DNA from: Dromiciops gliroides
Lineage: Eukaryota > Chordata > Mammalia > Microbiotheria > Microbiotheriidae
DNA length: 64,000 nt
NCBI RefSeq assembly: GCF_019393635.1
Contig: NC_057864.1
Location: 481,360,117-481,424,116 of the forward strand
Reading direction: 5' to 3'
Position numbers and translations under genes: made by a program. Positions 1-12,200 of the stretch are shown piece by piece. Numbering within the stretch: position 1 is the first letter of the stretch; every line of letters begins with the position of its first letter. The notes under the pieces are model-generated. The model had not been told where the DNA came from and did not search any database. It worked only from the letters and a program-made list of their open reading frames with translations.

Positions 1-140
1 TGGAGTGAGAAGCTGTGAGAATGATTCTGGGGTGTGGTTGGAAAGCCCACCTTGTATGCGGCCCGCCTCCTGACAGAGAGGTGACAGACAGGCTCAGCTT
101 GGAGGGGGAGGCGGCTGCTCAGTCCCTGGGTCATGTCGCA

Positions 141-306
141 CTCTTCGTGACCCCGTGGACCACGGCAGGCCAGGCCCTCCTGTCCTCCCATCTCCCAAAG
201 ACTGTCCAAGCTCATGTCTGTTGCTTCCTTGACACCATCCATCCATCTCCTCCTCCAGCATCCCCTTCTCCTTTTGCCTTCAGTCTTTCCCCATCTGATC
301 GTTCTC
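141..306. mobile_element. RTE/BovB-like LINE fragment
   Basis: The stretch contains the phrases 'gtgaccccgtggaccacgg', 'caggccaggccctcctgtcc', 'ccaagctcatgtctgttg' and 'ccccttctccttttgcc' in the order I recall from the 3' part of ruminant BovB. Marsupials carry related RTE elements. It is diverged and partial, so I give no strand. Identification is from memory of the family, not from an alignment. Confidence 0.5.
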
Positions 307-397
307 ATTACATGGAACCCTTGATACTTACAACGTGCAGCCAGTGCGGGATAAGAAGAGCCAAGTGGCCTGGTATAGTAGATGAGATGCTGCAATT

Positions 398-535
398 GGC
401 GTCAGGCAAACCTGGGTTCGGATCCCCACCTCAGCCACCAGCTGTATGATCCAGGGAGTCACAATCTCTCTGCCTCCACTTCTGCATCTGTTAAATGAGT
501 GTTCTCAGGCCCTTCCTGTTCTGAATCCAGGACCC
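398..535 (+). repeat. MIR-type CORE-SINE fragment
   Basis: It shows the MIR order of phrases: 'cctgggttcggatccc', then 'agctgtatgatccagggagtcac', then 'tctgcatctgttaaatgag'. It is diverged and therefore old. Confidence 0.6.
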
Positions 536-1372
536 TGTGATAGCTTTGCTTTTGGCTTCCGATCTCCACAGACTCCATAGGGCCAGTCACCCAGGACACT
601 CTGTAGATGCTTGTTTTCCTCGTATTCTAATAAAAATGGTTTGCGGGATGCCCTGTTTGTGTCGGTGGAGGGAAGAGAGGATTTGGTGTTTTGAAAGGAG
701 TACAGTTGGCTATGGAAACGACAATGCTCAGGGAGAACGAGGATATTTCATGCTCTTATCCCAAATATGAGGATAGTCCGGCTCGCCAAGGGCCCAGATT
801 GGGACCTTCAGACCAGATGATCTGAGCTGGGCCCTACCCAGGACAGAAGTGACAATGGGGATGGCTTAGTGTGTTAGACAAGGGTGGAAGGAGAGGAGGA
901 CTTGGGCAGCAAAAGTCTGGGGAGCAGTTATATAACTGATTGGCTGACATGTGTTTGCATCAGATCAGAGACCAGCTCTGCTCTGACTTTGGTTTGCTTG
1001 CTTCTCTCTCCAAGACAATAAGGCACAGGGAGGGGACCAAGGCATGAGGATCTTCTGTTTGTTTTCTTTGTACAAAAATGTGAACGGGAGACTATTTTTC
1101 CAAGTCAAGGGGCAGTGGCTGAGCAGGCGGAGAGCCGGTGCTGGAGCCAAGAAGACTGGACAGGGTCACTTGAGGATCAGTGACCCGGGGCAACTCTCTG
1201 AGGCCCTGGCAGGGGAGGAGTCAGTCTGCATTCCCAGGAGCCCTTTCCTCCCCCAGAGCTCCTTCCTTCCATGAAATAAGTCTGGTCCCTCCTCGGTCTG
1301 GGTGTCGTAAGGGGTTCCTCCCTCACACACATTACAAGCAATTTTACTTTGCCTTTGGGTTTTTGTTTTAAT
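536..1372. other. Intergenic, nothing recognised
   Basis: I see no coding pattern, RNA gene or clear repeat. Short open frames on both strands lack family resemblance. In human the gene upstream of CRYGS is TBCCD1, but I recognise no TBCCD1 sequence here. Confidence 0.4.
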
Positions 1373-1545
1373 GAGACTAAGAGCACCAGGTCAGAGGACC
1401 TGGGTTCAAATCCTTGTTGTGCCCCTCACTACCTGTGTGACTTTGGGGAAGTGTCTTTACCTCTCAGCCTCAGTTTTCTCAACTGCAGGGTTGGACTAAT
1501 TGGCCTCATAGGTCAAAAGGAAGGGACCTTCCTTTTCTGAATCTG
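1373..1545 (+). repeat. MIR-type CORE-SINE
   Basis: Shows 'cctgggttcaaatcc', 'acctgtgtgactttggg', 'cctcagttttctcaactg' and 'ggttggactaattggcc', in the order of a sense-strand MIR. Confidence 0.7.
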
Positions 1546-2019
1546 TGACTCCAAGGCCCCTGTTAAGAACCCAGTCCTCGTTCTCACATGGGGTGGTTGG
1601 CTATAGGTACCAAGGACAGCTCCTCTTTCTTTTCTTTTCTCAGTTCTTCCATCCAGACAGTGAAACCACTGATTTCCACCTGGACATTTCACTTTGCCAA
1701 ATCAAGGAACATCTGAGAGAAAGAATAACCAGGCAGCCACAATGCCTTTGTGAAGGGGAGGAGGTCTAAAGAGTCCCCCTTCTCTTCCAACCAAAGGAGA
1801 GAGAGCAAAGGTGGGCCCCGTCTCCTTCATGGCTGCACCCCAAATATCAGCATCATTCCGCATCTGACCCCAGAGGTCCAAAGAGGGGCCAGGCCCCCCG
1901 AGAGACCACTCTTCAATTCGGTCTCTTTGAAAGGAAAAAAACACGGACAAATGCACGTTGAAAATGACACAAATGAAAAGCTATGATCAAATTTTATATA
2001 GTTTAGATTTAGGTTATGG
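1546..2019. other. Intergenic, nothing recognised
   Basis: No repeat or coding exon could be supported in this stretch. Confidence 0.35.
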
Positions 2020-2137
2020 TAGAGTGTGTGTGTGTGTGTGTGTGCATGTATATGTGTGTAACTATGTATGTGTATGTGTGTATGCATGTGCATGTATGTG
2101 TGTAGTGCATGTATGTGTAAATGCATGTGTGTGCGTA

Positions 2138-2196
<59 letters not shown>
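2020..2196 (+). repeat. (TG)n-rich tract followed by (GA)n
   Basis: A TG/TATG-rich segment (2022-2138) is followed by an uninterrupted GA dinucleotide run at 2141-2196 (28 units). Peptides read through it are dinucleotide artefacts. Confidence 0.95.
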
Positions 2197-2199
<3 letters not shown>

Positions 2200-2829
2200 G
2201 GCATTGGGAGGGTGGGGAGAACAGACAGGAAGTCTAGCCTGTTTCCAAACCTAAACAGTTCACCAGGAAACAGCAACATTTGAGATGCAAATGGAGGGAC
2301 ATTTTCCTGCATGTGTCATGACATGTCCAAAGGCAGCTAACTCTGTGGACAGTTTCAGAAGGGAAGACCCAAGGATGCCAGAAAAAGAATCCATTGCCAT
2401 CTTAAATCCCAGTGCTTTTGTGCATGGGTTGGACTCATTGGCTACTGACACCTGCTGCCGACTCCCAAATGCTGCAATTCCGTGGATCCTCAATCTTGTC
2501 CTGGCAAATCCATCACTTTCTCCACCACTGTGGATCCCAGTCCCTTTCTAACTTAGCCAAAGGTCTTTGAGGTCTGCTGTGGCCCCCAGCTGCCCTTCAG
2601 CCAACCCTATTAGCGAGCATTTCTGCAGTTACTTGGGCCTGGTCCTTATATGACAGGCATCCTTGCAATCCTGGTGCCTTGCTAGAAGACTTTGAACATT
2701 GCTAGACCTTGCTAGACCTCGAACATTTTCTGAGAGCCCAGGGCCGCCCACACAGTGGGATGGGGCATCGGGGAGAGCTTTGTGGAATTTACCATTCTAG
2801 GAGTATGGGACCTTCCTCAGGAGAGAGAC
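2197..2829. other. Intergenic, nothing recognised
   Basis: The 0.6 kb between the dinucleotide tract and the next MIR piece shows no coding exon or repeat that I can name. Confidence 0.35.
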
Positions 2830-2839
2830 CTTGTATCAC

Positions 2840-2928
2840 AGTGGAACAGGCTCTGACTCTGGTGTCACTTAATCTCTCTGGGCCTGTTTCCTCATCTCTA
2901 AAATTAGGGGGGAGAAGTTTCTATGATC
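2840..2928 (+). repeat. MIR fragment
   Basis: Shows 'gtgtcacttaatctctctgggcc', 'gtttcctcatctctaaaat' and 'tctatgatcc', matching the 3' half of sense MIR. It lies just upstream of the CRYGS promoter. Confidence 0.55.
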
Positions 2929-3003
2929 CCCCTCCAATCCCAAGGGAGGGAGAGCTCAGTCTTTCAATTTTCATTTTGGGGGGGATGGCCCCCCGACTCA
3001 GTG

Positions 3004-3195
3004 CCCTGACTCAGCACAACCCATAATGCATCAGGCCTTAGTAAGCAATAAAGCAGGCGCTGAAGCCTTGCTTTATTTCATAATCCCAGGCGTTTTTCTA
3101 GAAAGTATCTGTAGCCTCCAAACAACTGACTCAATATTTGCCTCCCATTCTCATGACCAAGCAAATGTTTGGTTTGAATCCAGCCCAGTATAAAA
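3004..3195 (+). promoter_or_regulatory. CRYGS: CRYGS promoter: Maf-type site and TATA box
   Basis: TATAAAA lies at 3189-3195, 79 bp before the ATG, which places a start of transcription near 3215-3225. CCCTGACTCAGCA at 3004-3016 matches the 13-bp Maf recognition element TGCTGACTCAGCA at 11 of 13 positions, and a second CTGACTCA core lies at 3126-3133. Maf-family factors are known activators of lens crystallin promoters. That these sites act on this gene is an inference from position and match. Confidence 0.65.
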
Positions 3196-3273
3196 CATTT
3201 CGGTGGCCCTGGCCGACTGTAGCTGTTTCCGAATTTCTGTTCGTTCTGGGAAAAACCAACCTGGGCCACCACT

Positions 3274-3294
3274 ATGTCTAAAAGTGTAGCCAAG
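3274..3294 (+). CDS. CRYGS: CRYGS coding exon 1
   Basis: Encodes MSKSVAK in seven codons and ends at AAG|GTAAGT (donor at 3295). A tiny first coding exon encoding the N-terminal arm is typical of gamma-crystallin genes. The ATG context ccaccactATG is good. Confidence 0.95.
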
Positions 3295-6200
3295 GTAAGT
3301 GAACAGGCAGACCTGCCCTCTGACTCACCCGCTTCTCCTTCTCGATGGCGCCCAGACAGACAGATGATGATACTAATTACTCTCGCTTATCTGTCCCTGC
3401 TCTCTTTGCCCACTTGGCTTAGTGTGATTAGTACTTTCTGCTGAGACTGGGAATAAATAAGGCTGATTTGATTCACTGCTGGCCTTACTTAGTACTCAGA
3501 AAAAGAGACATAAATGGCCGCTGCTTCTGTCCTCTGTTTCCCGGGCCCAGATTGGGTATTCTAATTAATGTAGACTCGTACTTAGATATTTCCAAAGGGG
3601 AGAAGACAAGATAGTTAAAATTTGTACGGACTGGTAAGTTTGGAATATTACATTTTGGAATGACTTCTTGACTGGGACCATTAACTTTCCAAAAAGATAT
3701 GATTGGGTAAAGAGAGACTGGCCCAATGCATTTGGTGAGACATCCCAACACTCCTGCCCCTGCCTCAGCCTCCTATGTAAAGTGTCGCTTAAGAGATGTT
3801 GTTTTCATGGTATCCTAACATTTAGAATTGGCAGGAACCTTCGAGAGCATGTGGTAGAACCCTTTTATTTTACAGAAGAAGAAATGGAGGCATAGGGGTT
3901 CATAGGAACACAGATTTTGAGCTAGATAGAGAACATCTAGTTTGCCAGTTCTCTCATTTTCTCAGATGAGAAACTGAGTCCGAGGGAGAGTAGGTGACTT
4001 TGAGGCTGGAATCAGTTGAGTTAGGGCCCTCTGGCTCCACATGGTTACTTAGCTAGCTGGCAGTGTGCTCCTACTGAAATGGTAGGGAGTGGCAGACAAA
4101 GTCACCAATTTTGAGCACTTGGTTGTTGCCATCTATAATATGAAAATAATCACCGTAGACGTAACTCGGTTTCCAGGGACAGCGGGAGGGACAATATAAG
4201 GGGTTAAGAAGTGCCCTCCAGTTCCTAGGAGAGAGATTTTGTAGAAACTTTCGTCCCAGAGAATTCAGGGTCACAGACTCCTATGCTAGCAAAGGTCCCT
4301 CTCTTCTCACTGAAAGCATCCCAGATGAATGGAAATCTATCTCCTCTTTTTTTAAATGTCAAGTTTCATTTTATTGGTATCTTTTGCTTGAACATCATCT
4401 TTACTGTATATACCCCCCTCCCCACCCAGAAAGTCATTTCTTATAACAAAAATACAAAAGAGAAAAGAGAAACCCATTTAGCAAAAACAGCCAACGCATG
4501 CACTGCATCTGCCGGCATATGCAAAGTTCCACCCCCATGTCCCCCCACCTCTGCTAAGAAGGGAAGGACCTGCAATTTTCTCATCTCCTCTTCAGCCAAA
4601 CTCCCGTCATTCTCATTGGTGCATCCTTTTACTGACAGCTCTGAGAGACGGTAAGAGAGGGTCAATTTCCTCTTTCTTTCTCAAAGACCCGTTGTTATTT
4701 TAGGGAACTCAGTCCCCTGAGCTGAAAACTGGAAGCTGAATCTTCCAGTTTCTCTCTGCCCCACTTAGTCACCTTTCTCCTCAAGCTTATTATCTTAAAC
4801 CCTTCCACTTAGTTGCTCTTCCCAAACCCTGATAAACAAACAAAGGTTTCCATTCTGACTGTCTGCTGACCGTCTGTATCATCCACAGCTTGGGAGCTGC
4901 CTCCCCTTGACAAAATCTTGGAACCGATAAATAGCCACAGCGATTCTGTCCTGCCCAGCTAGATGGGGCGTCCCCAAATTCTTAGTGCAGTTTTCAGCAG
5001 CGAAAACTCTTCTGTATTTCTGCAGTGGCTAGAGCTCCGGAAATCAAGAAGGCCTGGGTTCAAATGCAGCCTCAGACTCTGGCTATGCAACCCTGGGCAA
5101 GGCACTTTAACCTCTCAAAGCCTCAGTTTCCTCATCTGTAAAATAGCATCTATCTCTCCCAGGGTGGTTGTGAGAATCAAATGAGGTAATATTCAAGAGC
5201 TTTTCAAGTCTCAAAGTGCTCCATCAGTGCTTTCTATCATTATTGTTGCTGTTATCGTTAAGTAGTGTCTTCTTATTCCATCGTACTCTTTTGTTAGTGA
5301 GGGTTAACTCTGAGTTTAGAAGCTGACTTCGAAGATATAGACTCGGTGAGTTGCCTGAGGCATCGAGAGGTTAAACTGCTCACCCAGAGTCACATAACTA
5401 AGATGTGACAGCAGGACTGGAACCCAGATCTTGATGGCTTCAAGATCAGCTTCTGACCGTAAAGCCATCCTGCCTCTCTCATTCAATTAAAATAATTAAG
5501 CAGAACTCTTGGACTGGATTTATTTATTTTTTAAAATTAAGTACTAGGTCTGTGATTTCATTGTATAGGTTCCTCCCAGTGAGTAAACCCCTTCTACCAA
5601 TTTACATGGTCACCTGCTTTGCAAATTAGTCTCAGAGAGTGACTTAGGCTCATAGCTAATAGCTAACGTTCACATAAGCATTTACTATGAGCCAGGCACT
5701 GTGCTACATGCTATCTCATTTGGTCCCCAAAACAACCCAAGGAGAGGTAGATGTTGTTATTACCCCCATTTTACAGATGAGGAAACTGAGGCAAACAGGT
5801 TAAGTGACTTGCCCAGGGTCACTCCTCCTTCATTATTATTACTATTATTCCCAGACACATGTATTGTCGGGTCAGGCTTTCATGGTTATTACCTCCTTTA
5901 TTTGCTTTCTTGTCGTTGACCTTTTTCCTAATTTGGGGGAGGGGAGGAGAGTTTTTACAGATCCTAAGATTTAGAGCTGGCTCAGAGAAGGGAAGCCACT
6001 TTCCTAGAGTCACACAGAGTATAGACTCACAGGGTTCTAGATCTTGAAAGAACCTCAGAGGCTGTCATCTAATCTCTTCATTTAGAAATGGGGAAATGCC
6101 CAGAAAGATAAAGCAATTTGCCCAATGTCACATAGGCAATAAGCAGCCAAGCAAGGATTTGAACTCAAGTCCTCTGCCTCCAAGTCCAGCATTCTTTCCA

Positions 6201-9200
6201 CTGCACCACAGCCTCTTTCAAGTCTAGTGCCTTGTCTCAATTAAAAAGAAATTGTCCTTTAAAATGAGTCTCTTCTCATTTTCTCTCTGCTTTGATCTCC
6301 CAGGCCCTCCCAAGTTTTGTACTCTGGCTTCCCCAGCCTCTCCTGGTGCTCAGAGGGAGCCCCAGAGCTCGGCTTTGTCCCCAGTGGACAATAAGCCTAT
6401 TTTGAGGCTGCTAGTGAATGTAAATGACCAAGGACAACTGTCCCTGCTTTAAATGAAGCAAAGCTTTCCACGGGGGGGGGGGGGGGGGGGGGGTGATAGC
6501 ACTAGAAATGCAAATGAGCAGTCTGAGCTGAGCTCAGAATTCTTACTGATCCAGAAGCTGAGTCCCCCAGAGAGGAATTACTGAGGCTCACAGACCTAAG
6601 GCCAGGAGAGAGCTTGGGGGTTCTTTTCCTATAACGGTTTTCTCAGAACCCCGAAGCTCTGACTTCAAATCTAGTGTGTTTCTCAAAATGTACCACGTCA
6701 GGGGGCGGCTAGGTGGCGCAGTAGATAAAGCACCGGCCCTGGATTCAGGAGTACCTGAGTTCAAATCTGGCCTCAGACACTTGACACTTACTAGCTGTGT
6801 GACCCTGGGCAAGTCACTTAACCCCCATTGCCCCGCAAAAAAAAAAAAAAAGTACCGCGTCATTTTCCTAGCTCTATCCTGAGCCCTCTCCTCTTCTTCC
6901 TCTGGACTGGTTCTCTTGTCGATCCCAAGGAACCAGCTGTCACCTCTATGCTGGTGACTCTCAGATCTATTGATCCAGTCCTAACCTCTCTCTTGACCTC
7001 CAGCCTCCCATCTCCAACTTCCTATGGGACATCTCCAACTGGATTTCCTGTAGACATCTTAAACTCAGCATGTCCAGACCAGAACTCATTATCTTTCTCC
7101 CCAAACCTTCCCCTCTCCCAGACTTCCCTCTTACTGTCAAGGGCACCACCATCCTCATCCAGGCTCCCAACCTAGGTGCCATTCCTGGCTCCTCACTCTC
7201 ACCCCCCCCCCTACCATAGCCAATCTCTGGCCAGCTCCTGCTCTTTCTCCCTTTGTAACATCTTGTGGATACATCCCCTTTTCCCTACTGACAGACATGG
7301 CCCACCACCTTGGTGCAGACCTTCATTACCTAGCCTGTTCTCTCCTCCCCTTAGTGCCTCCTCCACTCAGCTGCCAAAACCATCTTTCTTGGAGTTTTTG
7401 GTTTGTTTTTTAGGCAATCCGGGTTAAGTGACCTGTCCAGGGTCACACAGCCAGTAACAGCCCAAGGCTGAATTTGAACTCAGGTCCTCCTGACTCCAGA
7501 GTCAGTGCTCTATCCACTACACCACCTGGCTGCTCCAAAGCCATCTTTCTCAAATTCAGGTCTAACCAGGACACTAGCTCCCTATCAATTGCAGGATCAA
7601 ACAAAACTCTCTGCTTGAAATTTTAAGCCTGTGACATCCACGTACTTGAAAATCCAGGGACACCGGCTTCTTTGCTGCTCCTCCTCTTCCCTCCCCAGCC
7701 CCCCCCCCCAACTCCATGCAAGCCCCCCCCCCACCTCCATGCATTTCCCCAGATTGTCCCCCATGTCCAGAACGTCCTCCTGCCTTCCCTGGCTTCCTCT
7801 AAGTCTTGGCCTTTCCCACTTCCCCTCAATGCTGGTGTCTACCCTCTGAGATGACCTCCAACCTACCCTGCTTCTACCGGGTATGTGTGCAGCTGTTTGC
7901 CACCGTTGTCTCCTCCATTGGAGTGTAAGCTCATGAGAGCAAGCGCAGTTTGGGCCGCTCCTCCTGTCTCCTATGCCTGGTGCATAGGAAGCACTTAACA
8001 AATGCTCGTTAGAGGCAGCTAGATGGTGGAGTGGATACAGATCTAGGGTCAGGAAAAGCTGAGTTCCTAGCCATACTCACATTTACTAGCTGCATGACTC
8101 TGCTTCAGTTTTCTCACCTGTGAAATGGGGATGATAAAACCAGCTGCTGTTGTGAGGACCAAATGAGATGATATTTGCAACGTGCTTAGCACACAGTGGG
8201 TGCTTCATCGATGCTTATTCCCTTCCCTTGTATGGATCCTAAGAGTTTGGTATAAGGTCAAAAACATCAACCCAGGAGTCAGAGGACCTGGATTCAAATC
8301 CTTTATTTGACATTAGGGGCTTGCCCTGGATGCTCTCTAGATCCATGATGCATGCACTTGTCTGCACACGAGGGCAGGCATTCAGTAAATGGCGGATGTT
8401 TAAGCCTGCAACCTGTGACCTAGGCCTCTCTCAGTTTCATCATTTGTAAAATGAGGGAGTTGGGTCAGATAGCCTCCATCCTTCCAGCCCTAGATCTCTG
8501 AGCCTATGAAGTCTGGCATCTCCTGCAAAAAGCCTTTCCTCCTCCAGTTAGCTGGCCCTTCCCTCTCATTCCTCCCTAAATCATCAGTGCCCATCTCTTC
8601 AGCAGAGACAGCTGGGCATTATGGATACCAATCTGGCCACTGACTCAGATAGATCCGGGTTCAAGTCCCACCTTGGACCCATCCGGGCTGTGTGACTCTG
8701 GGCAAGTCACTTCCCCCCTGAGTGCCCCCAGGCAGTCAGACCCAAGACCACAAGCTGCAGAGAAGGTGCTCATCTGTGTTATTTCTTGCCCCACTGAAAT
8801 CACAGATTTGGTTTTTTTTAATCCCTGGAGTAAAATGTAAACTTGTGGACAAAGGTACTGTCTTTTTATGCCCCATGCCATATTAAGTTTTTATTGTTGT
8901 TGTTGTTGCCAGACCTGTGCTACCCTTACCTGTCTGGAAGATGCCTTTCCTACTCCTCCTTAGTGCTTCCTTCTTATATCACCAATTGATCTTGTTTGTA
9001 CCTCATCTTTTGCAGGCTGTTCCCTGCTCCCAATTAGAGTGTAAATTCCTTAAAATCAATCTTTTTCCTTTCTTTTTTTTCCTTTTCTTTGTAACTTAAG
9101 CCCTTAGTACAGTGCCTGGAACATAGTGGGTGATTAATAAATGCTCATATGACTGACCATGATTGTAAACAGTGCCCAATAAGAGAATATAGGGAGTTTC

Positions 9201-12200
9201 CTGGGACTCTCAGGGGTTAAGTGACTGGCCCAGGATCACACCACTGGTATGTGTCAGAGGTGGGGACCAGAAGCCTAGCCTTTCTAACTCTGAGCCCCGG
9301 TTTCTGGCCATGGGCTTTGTTCACCATGCTTCTTCTCTCTGCCCCTCTCTCAGACACATCACGAATGATTCTTTTCAGCTCTAGACCTACCATCAATGTT
9401 CTGTGCTACAGACCAGGAGTCTATAACCTTCATTTTTGTGTCCTGGGTCCCTTGGGCAGTATCTGGGGAAGCCTGGGGATCCCTCCTCAGAATCAGGTTT
9501 TTAAGTTATTGAAGGAAATGATAAATTTCATTTAGACATTAACGAAAATAAATATGTCATCTTCCCCCCAACCCAGCTTCATAGAACCCCTTGGAACCCA
9601 GATTTAGGCTCCCTGTTCTAAACCCTTCTAGAATTGGATTGGAGATCCCAGTTTTATCCTTGCTTGCTTGGACTATTCTGGGCCAGCCTCCAGAAGAACT
9701 TTGGATGTTATTGACACATAGGGAAGTTGCCCAGGGAAGTAAATTGCATAGAGAAGTAATCTGTTATCTTTTCCTCGCAACCATAATAGTAGCTATTGTT
9801 TAAATGGCTCTTAGGGCATTGCAAAGCACTTTACAAATATCTCCTGTGATTCTCACAACTCTGGGAGGTAGGTGCTATTTTATTCCCATTCTACAGAGAA
9901 GGAAACTGAGGATGAAAAAGACACAGGGAGTAAGTATCTAAGGCAGTATTTGAACTTAGATCTCCCTGACCCCAACTCCAGCTCTCCACCCATTGTGCTA
10001 CCTGGCTGCCTTTTAGGAAAAGGAATTTGCAAGAGAGAGAGGGAGAGAGGCATGGTTAAGGAGAATACTTCCATTACTCTTCTGTGACATAGTTGAGCAA
10101 AGTTCCATCCCTTACTTCTTGGCCTGGTGGGCCTGTGTTTCAGATTACTTTCTACGATGACAAGAATTTCCAAGGTCACCACTATGAGTGTGACAGTGAT
10201 TGTGCCGATTTCCACACCTATCTGAGCTGCTGCAACTCCATCCGAGTGGCTGGCGGGGCCTGGGTGGTTTATGAGAGGCCCAACTTTGCTGGGAACATGT
10301 ACATCTTAACTCAGGGTGAATACCCCGATTACCACCATTGGAGGGGGCTCAATGACCGACTTAGTTCCTGCAAGGTCATCCATCTGGTGAGTCCATGATT
10401 CTCAAGGACATTCGGGGAAAAGGCTTGATAATAAGTCTCTTCTTCTTCTTCTTCTTGTCTTCTTTGTCTCCTCCTCCTTCTTCTTTCTCTTCCTCCTTTT
10501 CTTTTTCTTCTTCATTTTAAATTCAGTTTTATCTTATTTTCAATTCCAAAGTTTCCCCTTCCTTTGACTCTCTCCTCTATCCATTGAGAAGGCAAGAAAT
10601 ACAACACCCAATACAAACGGAAGTCATGCACAACAAAATTCCACATTAGCCACATTCTGGAAGAAAACAAAAAAATAAGGGAAAAGCTAGAAAGAGAATA
10701 TGAGCCTCCCCCCAGCTCTCTATCAGGAAGGAGGTTGCATTTTTATGAGACCTTTGGAATTGGGGTTGGTCAATGTGTTTATCAGAGTTCCCAATTCTCT
10801 AAGCCTTCTTATCACAGGCTATCATGGGCGGGTATCTTTTCTCAGTTGCAGTCACGCAAACACATTCCATGTCTTTGCCCCAGTTTTTCTGGAACTTGTT
10901 CCTTCCCCTCCACCTTATAGAAGGAATGCTTAAGTCTTTCCAAAGCATAGCTAAGGTACTAACTCCTACACAAAGCCTTTGTGCATTCCTCAAGTCATTA
11001 GCTTGTCTTCCTCTGGAAATGACTCTGGGTTACCTTGTATATTCTTTATATATTCTTGTAAACCCACTGTTGCCTCCCCAGTAGACTATAAGCAAGCTGA
11101 GGGCAGAGAATGTCTTTGTTATCCTCAGAACCTGACACAATACTTTACCCAGAGTGGAAACCTACTAAATATTTGTTGCCTTCAATTGAAGAAAATCTTT
11201 GAGTCATTTTATACTAGGCTTTCTCTTCTGGGCCTGAATCTGAGATGGAAGTTCTTATTCACAAACATTTTCATTGTCCTTTTGGGTTGCCAAGTATGGA
11301 GAATATTTTTTTCCAAATTTTATGGATATCTTTCATTTTCACAGCCCTTCCATTTCCCAATGTATTCTAACCTTTCCCCCACCCAAAGAGTCATCTCTTA
11401 GAGCAAAGATGAAGACGATGGCCAACATTTATCTAACACTTTGATGTTTGTGAACATTTTATCTCATTGAGCCTCACAACCATGGTGGGGCGGCATAAAT
11501 GCTATTATTATATGCATTTTACAGATGAGGAGACAGCCTGAGAGAGACCAAGTGCCTTGCCCAGGGTCACACAGCTAGTAAATTTCTGAGACAAGAATTC
11601 GAACTCAGGTTTCCTGACTCCAAGTCCAACCCTCTAGCCTCTGAACCACCAAGAATTCAAAAGAAAGAGAAAAATAAGGAAATTGAGTAAAATTAACCAA
11701 TTCATTAACCAAATCCAACATTATATTCAGTGTTCCACACCCCTAGCACCCCACCTCTGCAAAAATGGGAAGAAGGCATGTTCTCATATCTCTTTCGGCT
11801 CAGACTTGGTCTTTCTAAAGGTAACTAGTTCTTATTACCAGGACCATTTCCTCAGGGAGGCTAAGTCACTTCTGTCTAGTCAACCCTGTAGTCAGTGAAG
11901 CTTGGGAGTCAGTATCCAGTGGGCGATCTAGCTTCTCAATGGTGGTCACTGACCTCCCCGCCACTTCTTCTGCATGAGGGTTTCCCTAACAGCCTGCACT
12001 CCTTGTTGCATCTGTCTTCTAGTCGAGTGGAGGCCAGTATAAACTTCAGATCTTTGAGAGGGGAGACTTCAACGGCCAGATGTATGAGACGACCGAGGAC
12101 TGCCCTTCCATCATGGAACAGTTCCACCTCCGTGAGATCCAGTCCTGTAAGGTCCTGGATGGGGTCTGGGTCTTCTATGAGCAGCCCAACTATCATGGCA

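Noticed and set aside
2020-2312. Long low-complexity open frames over TG/GA repeats
   Set aside because: Dinucleotide repeats stay open in several frames. The peptides are artefacts. The same holds for 16165-16690 and 24440-24600.
1-3000. 3' end of TBCCD1 upstream of CRYGS, as in human
   Set aside because: An AATAAA-like run near 629 exists, but no coding or 3' UTR sequence could be recognised.
6700-6852. Repeated peptide of the [18 protein letters not shown] type throughout the window
   Set aside because: It is a translation of the tRNA-derived SINE and marks SINE copies, not a gene family.
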